Counted from the stretch's first letter, positions 17,232 to 25,920 are shown. The stretch: DNA of 64,000 nucleotides from Mesorhizobium atlanticum (GCF_003289965.1 NZ_QMBQ01000001.1:310001-374000), one strand, 5' to 3'. Notes: generated from the letters alone by a model not told the origin. A program made the numbers and translations.

Positions 17232-17369
17232 TCAGCCCTTGCTCTTGCTTTGGGTGTGGGTGCCGCCAGCACCTTTGATTTGGCCGAACACACTCTCAGG
17301 CTTCACCGGAACCTTTTCCTGCTTCGGCTTCCTGATCTCTCTGTTCGAGCGCTTCTGTCCCTTGGCCAT
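17232..17369 (-). CDS. 45-aa basic hypothetical protein
   Basis: Sequence opens MAKGQKRSNREIRKPKQEKV and ends in a Gly/Ser/Lys-rich tail. It is strongly basic and probably unstructured. Proteins with the MAKGQKRSNRE start are frequent small hypotheticals in rhizobia (recalled, not checked). Its first 74 bp overlap, in another frame, the 3' end of the gene at 17296-17655. Confidence 0.68.
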   Translation of the reverse strand: MAKGQKRSNREIRKPKQEKVPVKPESVFGQIKGAGGTHTQSKSKG

Positions 17370-17655
17370 GTCCGAATGTCCTTTCGATGAGCATTATGCC
17401 GCCGTCCGACACCGCGTCGACCGGTTCCAGCCTGTCTTCCGTCACCACCCGCTCATGCGGTTCGGCGTCGCTGCGGATGCGGTATTGCGGCGAGTTTCCC
17501 CTCGGCGGGAGGGTACGGGTGACACGGTAGATTTCGCCGGTCGTGGGGCCAGTTCCTGGACTGCTCTTCAGCCGGACCGCCTGCCCGATGTCAAAAAGAC
17601 GTACCGGGGCTCCGTGCTGGATGGGACGTGCGTTGCGTTGCATGAGCGTGATCAT
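17296..17655 (-). CDS. 119-aa conserved hypothetical protein
   Basis: The core (VRLKSSPGTGPTTGEIYRV, then RTLPPRGNSPQYRIRSDAE and ERVVTEDRLE) looks like a small beta-barrel: a DIGQAVRLK entry strand, a gap, then a YRIRSD strand. GGAGACAACC precedes the ATG, which overlaps the stop of the upstream gene (ATGA). The last ~25 residues run through the start of the 45-aa gene in a different frame and look non-conserved in composition, so the true family end may be near LIER. Function unknown. Confidence 0.68.
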   Translation of the reverse strand: MITLMQRNARPIQHGAPVRLFDIGQAVRLKSSPGTGPTTGEIYRVTRTLPPRGNSPQYRIRSDAEPHERVVTEDRLEPVDAVSDGGIMLIERTFGHGQGTEALEQRDQEAEAGKGSGEA

Positions 17656-17915
17656 GGTTGTCTCCGGTCCTTATCGAGCGCGGCCTCGAGCAAGGCAGGT
17701 TCGATCTGCACCATTTGCTGCGTAGGCCCCTTCACGGAGATCGCCGGCAAGTGGATGAACGTGGCCACACGGCGCCATGCGATTCGCGAAGCCCCTTCGA
17801 GAGATTCCTCGTCGAGATCGACGCGGTACTCCCCGGCCGGCTGCGGCGCGTCGAAGCCCGGCAGCATAAACGGCGCATTGAAGCGAACGACGGTCGGCGT
17901 GGTGCGACTGGTCAC
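17652..17915 (-). CDS. 87-aa conserved hypothetical protein
   Basis: Begins at a GTG after AAGCGGTAA. Contains VRFNAPFMLPGFDAPQPAGEY, then VDLDEE and a WRRVATFIHLPAISVKGPTQ segment, a beta-rich pattern. Proteins of this type recur in Mesorhizobium and Bradyrhizobium next to other stress-related small genes (recalled, not checked). First gene of a coupled minus-strand set; its TGA overlaps the next ATG. Confidence 0.7.
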   Translation of the reverse strand: MTSRTTPTVVRFNAPFMLPGFDAPQPAGEYRVDLDEESLEGASRIAWRRVATFIHLPAISVKGPTQQMVQIEPALLEAALDKDRRQP

Positions 17916-18574
17916 TTACCGCTTTCCGCGGAAACGCGCTCATGCGCCTTCCACTTCAGTTTCAACCGAACCGGCGAAACAATGTGGGGCGCCGCCAGTA
18001 CATCCGTGGTCGGCGCCGGAATCATTTTTTCAGGGTTCGAACGAAGCGAGATGCCGCGCCGGGAGCGTCGCCAATGCATTCACTGTCGAAAATTCGGAGG
18101 CGGATGGCGAGGCTTCACTATCACGAAAACCACCCACCGAGTTTTATATATATGCACCCCAATTGCGCTACGGACAAGGCGGTGTTGGCGTTTTATTTTT
18201 GCTGGTTAATAGAAACTCGGGCGCAGAGGTCGAAAATCCTGCGCGAATTCTCGCTGTCAAACGACATTTTTTTGAATCTCGCAAATATTCGCGGCAGATA
18301 ATTTTGCGCCTCTGACGAATAATTTCAATTTTGCTATCTATCACGAGGCAAGCGCTCTATAGAAGGATATGCTCAGCCGTTCCGCCACGAGAAAGAAGCT
18401 GCCCTTAAAGCTCAGCCACCTGGCAGCCGCGCCACCGGCGAAGCCTGGCATCTTAAGCAGATCCAGGGTCTCCTCCGAACGCGAACCGCCTAGCGCTTTC
18501 GGCAAGCTCGGCACCAAGGCGCCGCTCGCTGTCGCGGCGGGGCGGGCTAATGCGAATGGGGCGGTGGGACGCGC
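17916..18574. other. intergenic region with AT-rich core
   Basis: About 660 bp between divergent sets of small genes. The part 18090-18370 is clearly more AT-rich than its surroundings and includes a TTTTATATATAT run and several T tracts, as in a promoter or horizontally acquired spacer. No convincing gene was found. A short open frame starting at 18369 has a ribosome-site-like AAGGAT too close to its ATG and an unremarkable product. Confidence 0.5.
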
Positions 18575-18679
18575 ATGGGTGCGGCGCTCTCTTCATATGG
18601 TCCGCTCGCCTTAAAGGTGTGTGTCGCGCTCTGGATTGTCGCTGTGCTGGCCTCGGTTTTTGTCAGCATAAAAGGCTGA
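18575..18679 (+). CDS. 34-aa single-pass membrane protein
   Basis: Begins MGAALSSYGPLALKV and continues as one hydrophobic helix (ALWIVAVLASVFVS) ending in KG. GGTGGGAC lies 6 bp before the ATG. The hydrophobic profile of a one-helix inner-membrane peptide and the position directly ahead of the gene at 18721 make it plausible; it was found by reading and there is no database support. Confidence 0.5.
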   Translation: MGAALSSYGPLALKVCVALWIVAVLASVFVSIKG

Positions 18680-18720
18680 ACAAGGTCGACATTCGTCGGC
18701 GAACGCGGAAGGACGCGAGC

Positions 18721-18912
18721 ATGGCAAATCGCTACGCGCTTCGAATGAACGAGCCGAACAGCTGGACCGTTTTCGATATCTTCACCGGTCAACCTGCTGA
18801 GTTTGAGAAGATGATGATGATCGGCATCAAGACGCGCCGGGCGGAAAAGATCGTTAGCGAACTAAACGCACAGGATGCCCGGAGGCGGGAGGAGTCGGAC
18901 CGGACTTCCTGA
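18721..18912 (+). CDS. 63-aa conserved hypothetical protein
   Basis: Begins MANRYALRMNEPNSWTVFDI and continues FTGQPAEFEKMMMIGIKTRR, the same family as the minus-strand gene at 16642-16857. The strong site GGAAGGACG supports the start. Two beta strands and a helix are likely. The family is widespread in rhizobia as very short proteins of unknown function (recalled, not checked). Confidence 0.72.
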   Translation: MANRYALRMNEPNSWTVFDIFTGQPAEFEKMMMIGIKTRRAEKIVSELNAQDARRREESDRTS

Positions 18913-19019
18913 TCGCGGCAAGGCCGATACTGCGATTCAGCGCTCCTGACCCTGCCATGCGCGGCATGTTCTGGGTGGCTTCGGTCCCGGCATCCATTTT
19001 GCCTGAAAGGAGAATACCG

Positions 19020-19202
19020 ATGAGAACCATGAAGACACCGGATGCCCCACCCGTCGTGGTCGCAGCAGCGATCAAGTCGTCCAAGATTATGTCGGCTCGG
19101 CTGACGATCAGAACAGACGAAGCGGCAAGGCGCAAGGTCGCTGACACCGACGGCACTCTGAGGCGGGCGCGTGAACTCGCGCAACGCAATCGCCTGATCT
19201 GA
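19020..19202 (+). CDS. 60-aa hypothetical protein
   Basis: AAAGGAG sits at ideal spacing before the ATG. The product (MRTMKTPDAPPVVVAAAIKS, then ARLTIRTDEAARRKVADTDG and a basic helix RRARELAQRN) is Ala- and Arg-rich. No family recognised. It is the last of the small-gene cluster before the ribosomal operon. Confidence 0.5.
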   Translation: MRTMKTPDAPPVVVAAAIKSSKIMSARLTIRTDEAARRKVADTDGTLRRARELAQRNRLI

Positions 19203-19573
19203 AGCTGACCGTCACATCCGGCTGGCGCTTGAGGATGGCTAAAGCTCGAAACGATGCATCTAGCATCGGCTGGCGCTGGTGCTTTGCGAAGCTGCGACAC
19301 ATTTGGGGCTCGCCCGGCAGGTTGCCGCCCCTTGCCTTCCCGCGAAATTGCTGTATAGACGCGCCCAATCTGCCGGTCCTTGCTGGGGGCTGAACGGAGG
19401 GCCGTGGTCATAAAGGACCGCGACACGAAGCCAGAAGCGCTTCCAGCCTCCCGTGTCTCCGCTCTCGACCGTCTCGTGATGCTCCTTTCTTCCCCGTTCC
19501 GTCGGGTCAGACAAGTTGCAGAGGCTTAGCCGCGAGGGCCGGACAGAGAAACGAAGAAAGGCAGAAAGACATA
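19203..19573. other. upstream region of rpsF operon
   Basis: About 370 bp without a convincing gene. It should contain the ribosomal-protein promoter, but no sigma-70 hexamer pair could be chosen with confidence. The open frames here are shadows in other frames. Confidence 0.5.
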
Positions 19574-20068
19574 ATGGCTCTTTACGAACATGTGTTTCTT
19601 GCCCGGCAGGACCTGTCGCAGCAGCAGGTTGACGCGCTTGTCGAACAGTACAAGGGCGTCATCACCGCGAATGGCGGCTCGGTCGGCCGGATCGAGAACT
19701 GGGGACTGAAGTCCCTCACCTACCGGGTCAAGAAGAACCGGAAGGCTTACTACACGCTGATGGACATCACCTGCCCGCCGGCCGCGCTCAACGAGATGGA
19801 GCGCCAGATGGGCCTCTCGGAAGACGTCCTTCGCTTCCTCACCGTCAAGGTCGAGGCGCATGAGGAAGGCGCTTCGGCGATGATGCAGAAGCGCGAAGAG
19901 CGCTCCGAGCGCGGCAGCTTCGGCGACCGCGAGCGTGGCGATCGTGGCCCGCGTTCCTTCGGCGACCGCGACCGCGGCGACCGTGGTCCGCGTTCGTTCG
20001 GCGACCGCGAAGGCGGCGACCGTGGCCCGCGCCGTCCGCGCGAAGGCTTTGAAGGGGGTGCAGAATAA
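19574..20068 (+). CDS. rpsF: 30S ribosomal protein S6
   Basis: 164-aa S6 protein that binds S18 on the small-subunit platform. The ~100-residue core ([51 protein letters not shown]) is canonical. It is followed by a long Arg/Gly/Asp-rich tail with repeated [11 protein letters not shown] units, common in alphaproteobacterial S6. The stop codon overlaps the rpsR start (TAATG). Confidence 0.97.
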   Translation: MALYEHVFLARQDLSQQQVDALVEQYKGVITANGGSVGRIENWGLKSLTYRVKKNRKAYYTLMDITCPPAALNEMERQMGLSEDVLRFLTVKVEAHEEGASAMMQKREERSERGSFGDRERGDRGPRSFGDRDRGDRGPRSFGDREGGDRGPRRPREGFEGGAE

Positions 20069-20316
20069 TGGTCGACATCAACCAGATCCCGACCCGGCGT
20101 CCGTTCCATCGCCGCCGCAAGACCTGCCCGTTCTCCGGCGCCAACGCCCCGAAGATCGACTACAAGGACGTGCGTCTGCTGCAGCGCTACATTTCCGAGC
20201 GCGGCAAGATCGTGCCCTCGCGCATCACCGCCGTTAGCCAGAAGAAGCAGCGCGAGCTCGCCAAGGCGATCAAGCGCGCCCGCTTCCTCGGCCTGCTGCC
20301 CTACGTGGTTCGCTGA
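20068..20316 (+). CDS. rpsR: 30S ribosomal protein S18
   Basis: 82-aa S18 with the conserved centre ([19 protein letters not shown], then [19 protein letters not shown]) and basic C-terminus. It forms the S6-S18 pair. Start overlaps the rpsF stop by one base, and a strong terminator follows 7 bp after its own stop. Confidence 0.97.
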   Translation: MVDINQIPTRRPFHRRRKTCPFSGANAPKIDYKDVRLLQRYISERGKIVPSRITAVSQKKQRELAKAIKRARFLGLLPYVVR

Positions 20317-20322
20317 TTTCTC

Positions 20323-20350
20323 GAGCGGGCGGCTTGCCGCCCGCTCTTTT
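20323..20350 (+). terminator. rho-independent terminator after rpsR
   Basis: 11-bp GC-rich stem GAGCGGGCGGC / GCCGCCCGCTC followed by TTTT. It would end or attenuate transcription between rpsR and rplI, so rplI may have its own promoter in the following 180 bp. Confidence 0.85.
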
Positions 20351-20530
20351 CACCGGCGCGACGGGCGCGTCGGGGTTGACCGTCAAATCCCGAGTTGGGG
20401 CCAATTGCCTCTAACTGCCAAGACAGGCAGGACAGCGACAAAAGCGGCAACGCCGCGCCAAGCTTCCTGACCTGTTCCAATTCATTCAACGTCGATCGAA
20501 CGATCGACGCCCAGACGAAGGAACGAAACC

Positions 20531-21115
20531 ATGGAAGTCATTCTCCTCGAGCGCATTTCCCGCCTCGGCCAGATGGGCGAGACCGTGAAGGTCAAGGACG
20601 GGTTCGCCCGCAATTTCCTTTTGCCGCAGGGCAAGGCGCTGCGCGCCAACGAAGCCAACAAGAAGAAGTTCGAGGGCCAGCGCGCCCAGCTCGAAGCCCG
20701 CAACCTGGAGCGCAAGTCTGAAGCCTCCAAGATCGCCGAGACGCTCGACGGCAAGAGCTTCATCGTGGTGCGCTCGGCCGGCGAGACCGGCCAGCTCTAC
20801 GGCTCGGTGTCGACCCGCGACATCGCCGAGCTGCTCACCGCCGAAGGCTTCACCGTCAGCCGCAACCAGATCGAGCTCAACCAGCCGATCAAGACCATCG
20901 GCCTCTCCAATGTGGCGATCGCGCTGCATCCGGAAGTCGAGGTCACCGTGACGCTCAACGTCGCCCGTTCGGCCGACGAGGCGGAGCGCCAGGCCAAGGG
21001 CGAGACGCTGACCACCGCCGAAGCCATCTATGGCGAGGACATCAACGACAACGCCCGGCCGGAGAATTTCTTCGACCCGAACGCCGAGTTCGAGGGCGGC
21101 GAAGAGAACGCCTGA
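20531..21115 (+). CDS. rplI: 50S ribosomal protein L9
   Basis: 194-aa L9 with the N-terminal rRNA-binding motif ([20 protein letters not shown]), the connecting helix ([20 protein letters not shown]) and the C-terminal domain ending in an acidic tail. Slightly longer than the ~150-aa E. coli form, as usual in alphaproteobacteria. GAAGGAACG precedes the ATG. Confidence 0.97.
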   Translation: MEVILLERISRLGQMGETVKVKDGFARNFLLPQGKALRANEANKKKFEGQRAQLEARNLERKSEASKIAETLDGKSFIVVRSAGETGQLYGSVSTRDIAELLTAEGFTVSRNQIELNQPIKTIGLSNVAIALHPEVEVTVTLNVARSADEAERQAKGETLTTAEAIYGEDINDNARPENFFDPNAEFEGGEENA

Positions 21116-21173
21116 TCACTGCCTTTCCGAAGCATCGCTTCGGCTCGCAGACGTCCAGTATTTCTGGACCAAC

Positions 21174-21200
21174 GCCCGGGTCTCCGACCCGGGCTTTTTT
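21174..21200 (+). terminator. rho-independent terminator after rplI
   Basis: 9-bp stem GCCCGGGTC / GACCCGGGC with a 3-nt loop followed by TTTTTT, 58 bp past the rplI stop. Confidence 0.9.
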
Positions 21201-21345
21201 GTGCCAAAAGGAACTTTTCGACACCCCATATCTTGTGCACATTACAGCGTAGCGCGTCGATTGGACGCGGGCGATGCGCTGTGGCATCTTCGCTGTGGCA
21301 TTCCAGTCTGATTACCGGGTGATCCGACTGAGGGGACATTTGGTC

Positions 21346-22641
21346 ATGAACATCCTGTTGAAACACGTTCTCGAGCGCCTGGTGCGGGCCGGCGACCTCA
21401 AGGTGACCGGACCGAAGGGCACGACGCACAAGTTCGGCGACGGCAGCGGCGAGCCGGTGCATATTCATATCAAGACGTCGCATGCCGAGCGCGCCATCAC
21501 CTTCGACCCGATGCTGGCGGTGCCCGAAGCCTATATGGACGGCGAGTTGGATGTGCTGGAGGGCGGCGTTCTGGGACTGATGCGCATCGCGTTCCAGAAC
21601 ATGGGCTCTAGCGGCATCGACGTGTCCTGGTCGAAGGCGATCGAGGGCCTGCGCCACGCTTTCCGCCGGCTGCAGCAGATCAACACCGCCGCGCGCTCGC
21701 GCCGCAATGTGCAGCGCCACTACGACCTGTCGGGCGAGCTCTACAAGCTCTTCCTCGACGAGGACATGCAGTATTCCTGCGCCTATTTCGAACAGCCCGA
21801 CATGACGCTGGACGAAGCGCAGCTGGCCAAGAAGCGCCACATCGCTGCGAAGATGCGGCTCAAGGCGGGCCAAACCGTGCTCGACATCGGCTCCGGCTGG
21901 GGCGGGCTCGGCCTCTATCTCGCCAAGGCCTTCGACGTCGACGTGCAGGGCGTGACGCTCTCGACCGAACAGCATGGCGTCGCCACCGACCGCGCGCATG
22001 CGCAGGGGCTGCAGGACCGCGTGCATTTCGAGCTCAAGGACTATCGCCACATCAACGAGCGCTTCGACCGCATCGTCTCGGTCGGCATGTTCGAGCATGT
22101 CGGCGTCAACCACTACCGCACCTTCTTCGACAAGGCCGCGACGCTTCTGAAGCCGGACGGCGTTATGCTGCTCCACACGATCGGCCGTTCCGGCGTGCCG
22201 TGGGCGACCAGCGCCTTCGTCCGCAAATACATCTTCCCGGGCGGCTACATCCCGGCGATGTCGGAGGTGATGCCGGCGATCGAGAAGTCGGGCCTCGTGG
22301 TGACGGACATCGAGATCCTGCGGCTGCACTACGCCGACACGCTGAAGCACTGGGGCGCCCGCTTCGCCGCCAACCGCGACAAGGCCAAGGCGATCTATGA
22401 CGAGCGATTCTGCCGGATGTGGGAGTTCTATCTCGCTGCCTCGGAAGCCGCCTTCCGCTGGCAGGACCTGGTGATCTTCCAGTTCCAGATCGCCAAGAAG
22501 AACGACACGCTGCCGGTGACCCGTGACTACATCGCCAAGTGCGAGAAAGCTCTGGAGCTGCGCGACCACGACCATCCGGAGCCGGAAGCGCCCGCCGCCC
22601 AGCCGGCCAAACCGACGCGCAGGCGCAAGGCGGTGGAATAG
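21346..22641 (+). CDS. cfa: cyclopropane-fatty-acyl-phospholipid synthase
   Basis: 431-aa enzyme that adds a methylene bridge from S-adenosylmethionine to unsaturated acyl chains of membrane phospholipids. An N-terminal lipid-binding region is followed by the methyltransferase core with motif I LDIGSGWGGLGLYLA. The family block (HYDLSGELYKLFLDEDMQYS, then CAYFE) and the C-terminal FRWQDLVIFQFQ are present. A weak AGGGGA site supports the ATG at 21346; upstream in-frame ATGs belong to the leader. The tail ends in a Pro/Ala- and Arg/Lys-rich extension. Confidence 0.94.
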   Translation: MNILLKHVLERLVRAGDLKVTGPKGTTHKFGDGSGEPVHIHIKTSHAERAITFDPMLAVPEAYMDGELDVLEGGVLGLMRIAFQNMGSSGIDVSWSKAIEGLRHAFRRLQQINTAARSRRNVQRHYDLSGELYKLFLDEDMQYSCAYFEQPDMTLDEAQLAKKRHIAAKMRLKAGQTVLDIGSGWGGLGLYLAKAFDVDVQGVTLSTEQHGVATDRAHAQGLQDRVHFELKDYRHINERFDRIVSVGMFEHVGVNHYRTFFDKAATLLKPDGVMLLHTIGRSGVPWATSAFVRKYIFPGGYIPAMSEVMPAIEKSGLVVTDIEILRLHYADTLKHWGARFAANRDKAKAIYDERFCRMWEFYLAASEAAFRWQDLVIFQFQIAKKNDTLPVTRDYIAKCEKALELRDHDHPEPEAPAAQPAKPTRRRKAVE

Positions 22642-22678
22642 ACGCCCATTGCCGCTTGCCATTGCGGGCTGACGCTAT

Positions 22679-22708
22679 GAAAAAGGTCTCGTTCGCGAGA
22701 CCTTTTTC
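22679..22708. terminator. symmetrical terminator hairpin touching the ynfA start codon
   Basis: Stem GGTCTCG / CGAGACC with a TTCG loop, flanked by AAAAA and TTTTT, so it can terminate on either strand. The T run ends one base before the ATG at 22709, so the next gene has no room for a Shine-Dalgarno. Confidence 0.85.
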
Positions 22709-23032
22709 ATGACCTATCTCATCTATATCGCAGCATCCCTTGCCGAGATCGGCGGCTGCTTCTCGTTCTGGGCGTGGTGGCGGCTGGACAAGTCGGCGCT
22801 CTGGCTTCTCCCCGGCCTCGTCTCGCTGGCGTTGTTCGCCTTCCTGCTGTCGCTGGTCGACACGAACGCGGCAGGCCGCGCCTATGCCGCCTATGGCGGC
22901 ATCTACATCGCGGTTTCGCTCGGCTGGCTGCGGCTGGTCGAAGGCGTGCGTCCCGACCGCTGGGACCTGGCGGGGGCCGCGCTCTGTATCGTCGGCGCCT
23001 CCGTCATCCTGCTTGCGCCGCGCGGGGCTTGA
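22709..23032 (+). CDS. YnfA/UPF0060 family membrane protein
   Basis: 107-aa four-helix inner-membrane protein of the small-multidrug-resistance-like UPF0060 family. Signature segments are [14 protein letters not shown], a conserved [19 protein letters not shown] helix and the closing [19 protein letters not shown]. Length is the family's normal ~108 aa, so the start is right even though a terminator hairpin occupies the expected ribosome site. Its stop is 3 bp before the next gene. Confidence 0.9.
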   Translation: MTYLIYIAASLAEIGGCFSFWAWWRLDKSALWLLPGLVSLALFAFLLSLVDTNAAGRAYAAYGGIYIAVSLGWLRLVEGVRPDRWDLAGAALCIVGASVILLAPRGA

Positions 23033-23035
23033 GGG

Positions 23036-24001
23036 ATGGAACTCCCCGCCCCGCTCCGCCAAGGCGTCGACAGCCTGCTCGAGAAGGTGCCGCTGCCGGC
23101 GCTGAAGCAGGCGGCAAGGACGCTGTCCGAACGCTACCGCGCCGAGCTGCGCGACGGCCGCCTGCATATGGGCGAGGACATGGCGGTCAAGGCCTATCTG
23201 GCGACGCGGCTGCCAGCCACCTATGCCGCCGTGCGCGCCAGCCTCGAGGCGCTGGCCAATGCGCGGCCGGATTTCCAGCCGAGGACCTTGGTCGACATCG
23301 GCGCCGGGCCTGGCACGATGCTTTGGGCCACGGCAGACGCCTGGCCGGAGCTGGAACAGGCGGTACTGGTCGAGGCAAGCGCCGCGGTACGCAAGGTCGG
23401 GCAGTCGCTCGCAGCCGGCACGATCGCCGCCCGCACCGAATGGGTCGCCGGCGACGCCACCATCGATCTCGACAACCTTCAGCCCGCCGATCTCGTCAGC
23501 ATCGCCTATGTGCTCGACGAAGTCGCGCCGGCTTCGCTGCCGAAGCTCGTCGGGCGGCTCTGGCAGCTGACCGCCGACACGCTACTCATCGTCGAGCCCG
23601 GCACGCCCGCCGGCTGGCAGCGCATGCTTGCCGCACGGCAGCAACTGATTGAAGCCGGCGCGCATCTCCTGGCGCCCTGCCCGCACGCGGCGCCCTGCCC
23701 GCTCGCCCCGCCGGACTGGTGCCATTTCGCACGCCGCGTCGCCCGCTCGCGCCTGCATCGCCTGGTCAAGGAAGCGGACGTGCCCTGGGAGGACGAGAAG
23801 TTCATCTATCTCGCCGCGTCCCGGCAACCGGCGCCGGCGCGCTTGCCACGGGTGATCGCGCCGCCGAAAGGCGGCTCGGGCAAGGTGGTGCTGAAGCTAT
23901 GCCGGCCGGACGGCAGCGCGGGGGAGCGCCTGTTCAGCAAGCGCGACGGTGATGTCTTCAAGGCGGCGCGGCGGGCGGACTGGGGCGACACACTGACGTA
24001 G
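23036..24001 (+). CDS. Rsm22-family ribosomal small-subunit methyltransferase-like protein
   Basis: 321-aa protein of the Rsm22/METTL17 family. A SAM-binding core is visible at LVDIGAGPGTMLWATADAW, followed by acidic and hydrophobic strands of a class I methyltransferase. A Cys-rich segment (CPHAAPCPLAPPDWCHF) matches the proposed iron-sulfur ligand region of the family. The mitochondrial relatives support small-subunit assembly. It follows the YnfA gene by 3 bp and is probably in one transcript with it. Confidence 0.85.
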   Translation: MELPAPLRQGVDSLLEKVPLPALKQAARTLSERYRAELRDGRLHMGEDMAVKAYLATRLPATYAAVRASLEALANARPDFQPRTLVDIGAGPGTMLWATADAWPELEQAVLVEASAAVRKVGQSLAAGTIAARTEWVAGDATIDLDNLQPADLVSIAYVLDEVAPASLPKLVGRLWQLTADTLLIVEPGTPAGWQRMLAARQQLIEAGAHLLAPCPHAAPCPLAPPDWCHFARRVARSRLHRLVKEADVPWEDEKFIYLAASRQPAPARLPRVIAPPKGGSGKVVLKLCRPDGSAGERLFSKRDGDVFKAARRADWGDTLT

Positions 24002-24201
24002 GTATTTTCCTGTTTTGTTCTCATATGAGAAACGCTATCGTTGCCCCTTCCGATTCGAGTCAATGACGATTCTTTCCACCAAAAAATTTTGGCTGTGAAT
24101 CGCGAGCATCAAGACCGGTTGGATCCTCACTGTTGCAGATAAGTCAGCACCGATTTTTCCAATTCTGATATCGAAAGGCCGGGATCGAAATCGGGGATAT
24201 C

Positions 24202-25692
24202 ATGGCAGAGGCGGCACTGAAATTCGGCGCGGCGGAAACGCCGCTTTATCGCGAGGCACCGAACAACATCGAGGCCGAGCAGGCGCTGCTCGGCGCCATC
24301 CTCGTCAACAACGACGCCTTCTACCGGGTTTCGGATTTCCTCAAGCCGGCGCATTTCTATGAGCCGCTGCACCGCCGCATCTTCGAAGTGGCGTCCGAAC
24401 TGATCCGCATGGGCAAGATCGCGACGCCGATCACGCTCAAGACCTTCCTGCCGGCCGACGAGAAGGTCGGCGACATGACGGTGGCGCAATATGTCGTGCG
24501 GCTGGCCGTCGAGGCAGTCACCGTCGTCAACGCCACAGACTATGGCCGCGCCATCTACGACCTCGCGACGCGCCGCGCGCTGATCACCGTCGGCGAGGAC
24601 ATGGTCAACATCGCCTATGACGCGCCGGTCGACATGTCGCCGTCCGAGCAGATCGAGGACGCCGAGCGGCGGCTGTTCGAGCTCGCCGAAACCGGCCGCT
24701 ATGACGGCGGCTTCGAAAGCTTCAACGACGCGGTCAAGACCGCCGTCGACATGGCCAACGCCGCCTATATGCGCGACGGCCACCTGTCCGGCATTTCGAC
24801 CGGCCTGCGCGACCTCGACCGCCGCATGGGCGGCCTGCAGCCCTCCGACCTGATCGTGCTCGCCGGACGCCCGGGCATGGGCAAGACCTCCTTGGCCACC
24901 AACATCGCCTTCAACATCGCCGAGGCTTATGTCCCGGCGCAGCAGGCCGACGGCACATTCAAGGCCGCCAATGGCGGCGTCGTCGGCTTCTTCTCGCTGG
25001 AAATGTCGTCGGAGCAGCTCGCCACCCGCATCATCTCCGAGCAGACCGAGATTTCGTCGTCGAAGATCCGCCGCGGCGAGATCACCGAGATGGATTTCGA
25101 AAAACTCGTCGCCTGCTCGCAGACGATGCAGAAGATCCCGCTCTTCATCGACCAGACCGGCGGCATCTCGATCGCCCAGCTCTCCGCCCGGGCGCGCCGC
25201 CTGAAGCGCCAGCGCGGCCTCGACCTCATCGTCATCGACTATATCCAGCTGATGCAGGGATCGAGCGCGCGGGCCTCGCAGAACCGCGTGCAGGAAATCA
25301 CCGAGATCACCACGGGCCTCAAGGCTTTAGCCAAGGAACTCGGCGTGCCGATCATCGCGCTGTCGCAGCTGTCGCGCCAGGTCGAAAGCCGCGACGACAA
25401 GCGCCCGCAGCTCTCCGACCTTCGCGAATCCGGCTCGATCGAGCAGGACGCCGACGTGGTGCTGTTCGTCTATCGCGAGGAGTACTACCTCAAGAACCGC
25501 GAGCCGAAGCTCGGCACCGAGGAATACGTCAAGTGGGAAAACGAGATGAACGAAGCGCGCGGCAAGGCCGAGTGCATCGTCGCCAAGCAGCGCCACGGAC
25601 CGACCGGCACCGTCAGCCTCGCCTTCCACGGCGAATTCACGCGGTTTTCCGATCTGGCGGAAGAGCATCATCTGCCGGAGAGGTTTGAGTGA
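24202..25692 (+). CDS. dnaB: replicative DNA helicase DnaB
   Basis: 496-aa hexameric helicase that unwinds DNA at the replication fork. The N-terminal primase-interaction domain (from NNIEAEQALLGAILVNNDAF) is followed by the RecA-like ATPase domain with Walker A GRPGMGKTS, VIDYIQLMQG and the C-terminal DLRESGSIEQDADVV. No intein. About 200 bp of non-coding DNA lies upstream. Confidence 0.97.
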   Translation: MAEAALKFGAAETPLYREAPNNIEAEQALLGAILVNNDAFYRVSDFLKPAHFYEPLHRRIFEVASELIRMGKIATPITLKTFLPADEKVGDMTVAQYVVRLAVEAVTVVNATDYGRAIYDLATRRALITVGEDMVNIAYDAPVDMSPSEQIEDAERRLFELAETGRYDGGFESFNDAVKTAVDMANAAYMRDGHLSGISTGLRDLDRRMGGLQPSDLIVLAGRPGMGKTSLATNIAFNIAEAYVPAQQADGTFKAANGGVVGFFSLEMSSEQLATRIISEQTEISSSKIRRGEITEMDFEKLVACSQTMQKIPLFIDQTGGISIAQLSARARRLKRQRGLDLIVIDYIQLMQGSSARASQNRVQEITEITTGLKALAKELGVPIIALSQLSRQVESRDDKRPQLSDLRESGSIEQDADVVLFVYREEYYLKNREPKLGTEEYVKWENEMNEARGKAECIVAKQRHGPTGTVSLAFHGEFTRFSDLAEEHHLPERFE

Positions 25693-25720
25693 TCTCTTGA
25701 GAAAGGCCTCGTTCCTTCAC

Positions 25721-25877
25721 ACCCCCCTCTGTCCTGCCGGACATCTCCCCCGCAAGGGGGGAGATTGGATGTCGCGTTGGCTTTCGCCAATCGTAGACGT
25801 TGCAAGATGGGTGCCGTCGCCAAAGCTGCTGATCTCCCCCCTTGCGGGGGAGATGGCCGGCAGGCCAGAGGGGGGTG
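25721..25877. repeat. palindromic intergenic repeat with CCCCCTTGCGGGGG core
   Basis: Two arms face each other: CCCCCCTCTGTCCTGCCGG with CATCTCCCCCGCAAGGGG at 25722-25757, and the inverse from about 25838 to 25877 ending in CAGAGGGGGGT. Each arm is itself a hairpin. This is a typical rhizobial intergenic repeat; it lies between dnaB and radA. Confidence 0.8.
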
Positions 25878-25920
25878 CTGTCCCGCCGACCTCCGGCAAT
25901 TGGCGACCGGCACAGCCCTG

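Noticed and set aside
18152..18301. Short frame in the AT-rich region with some hydrophobic residues
   Set aside because: No ribosome site at its ATG and no recognisable pattern; AT-rich composition alone explains it.
18369..18614. 81-codon plus-strand frame beginning right after the AT-rich region
   Set aside because: AAGGAT sits too close to the ATG, the product is low-complexity Ala/Arg/Ser, and it overlaps the better-supported 34-aa membrane peptide.
21028..22662. 544-codon frame opposite cyclopropane synthase
   Set aside because: Antisense shadow with His/Arg/Leu-rich composition.
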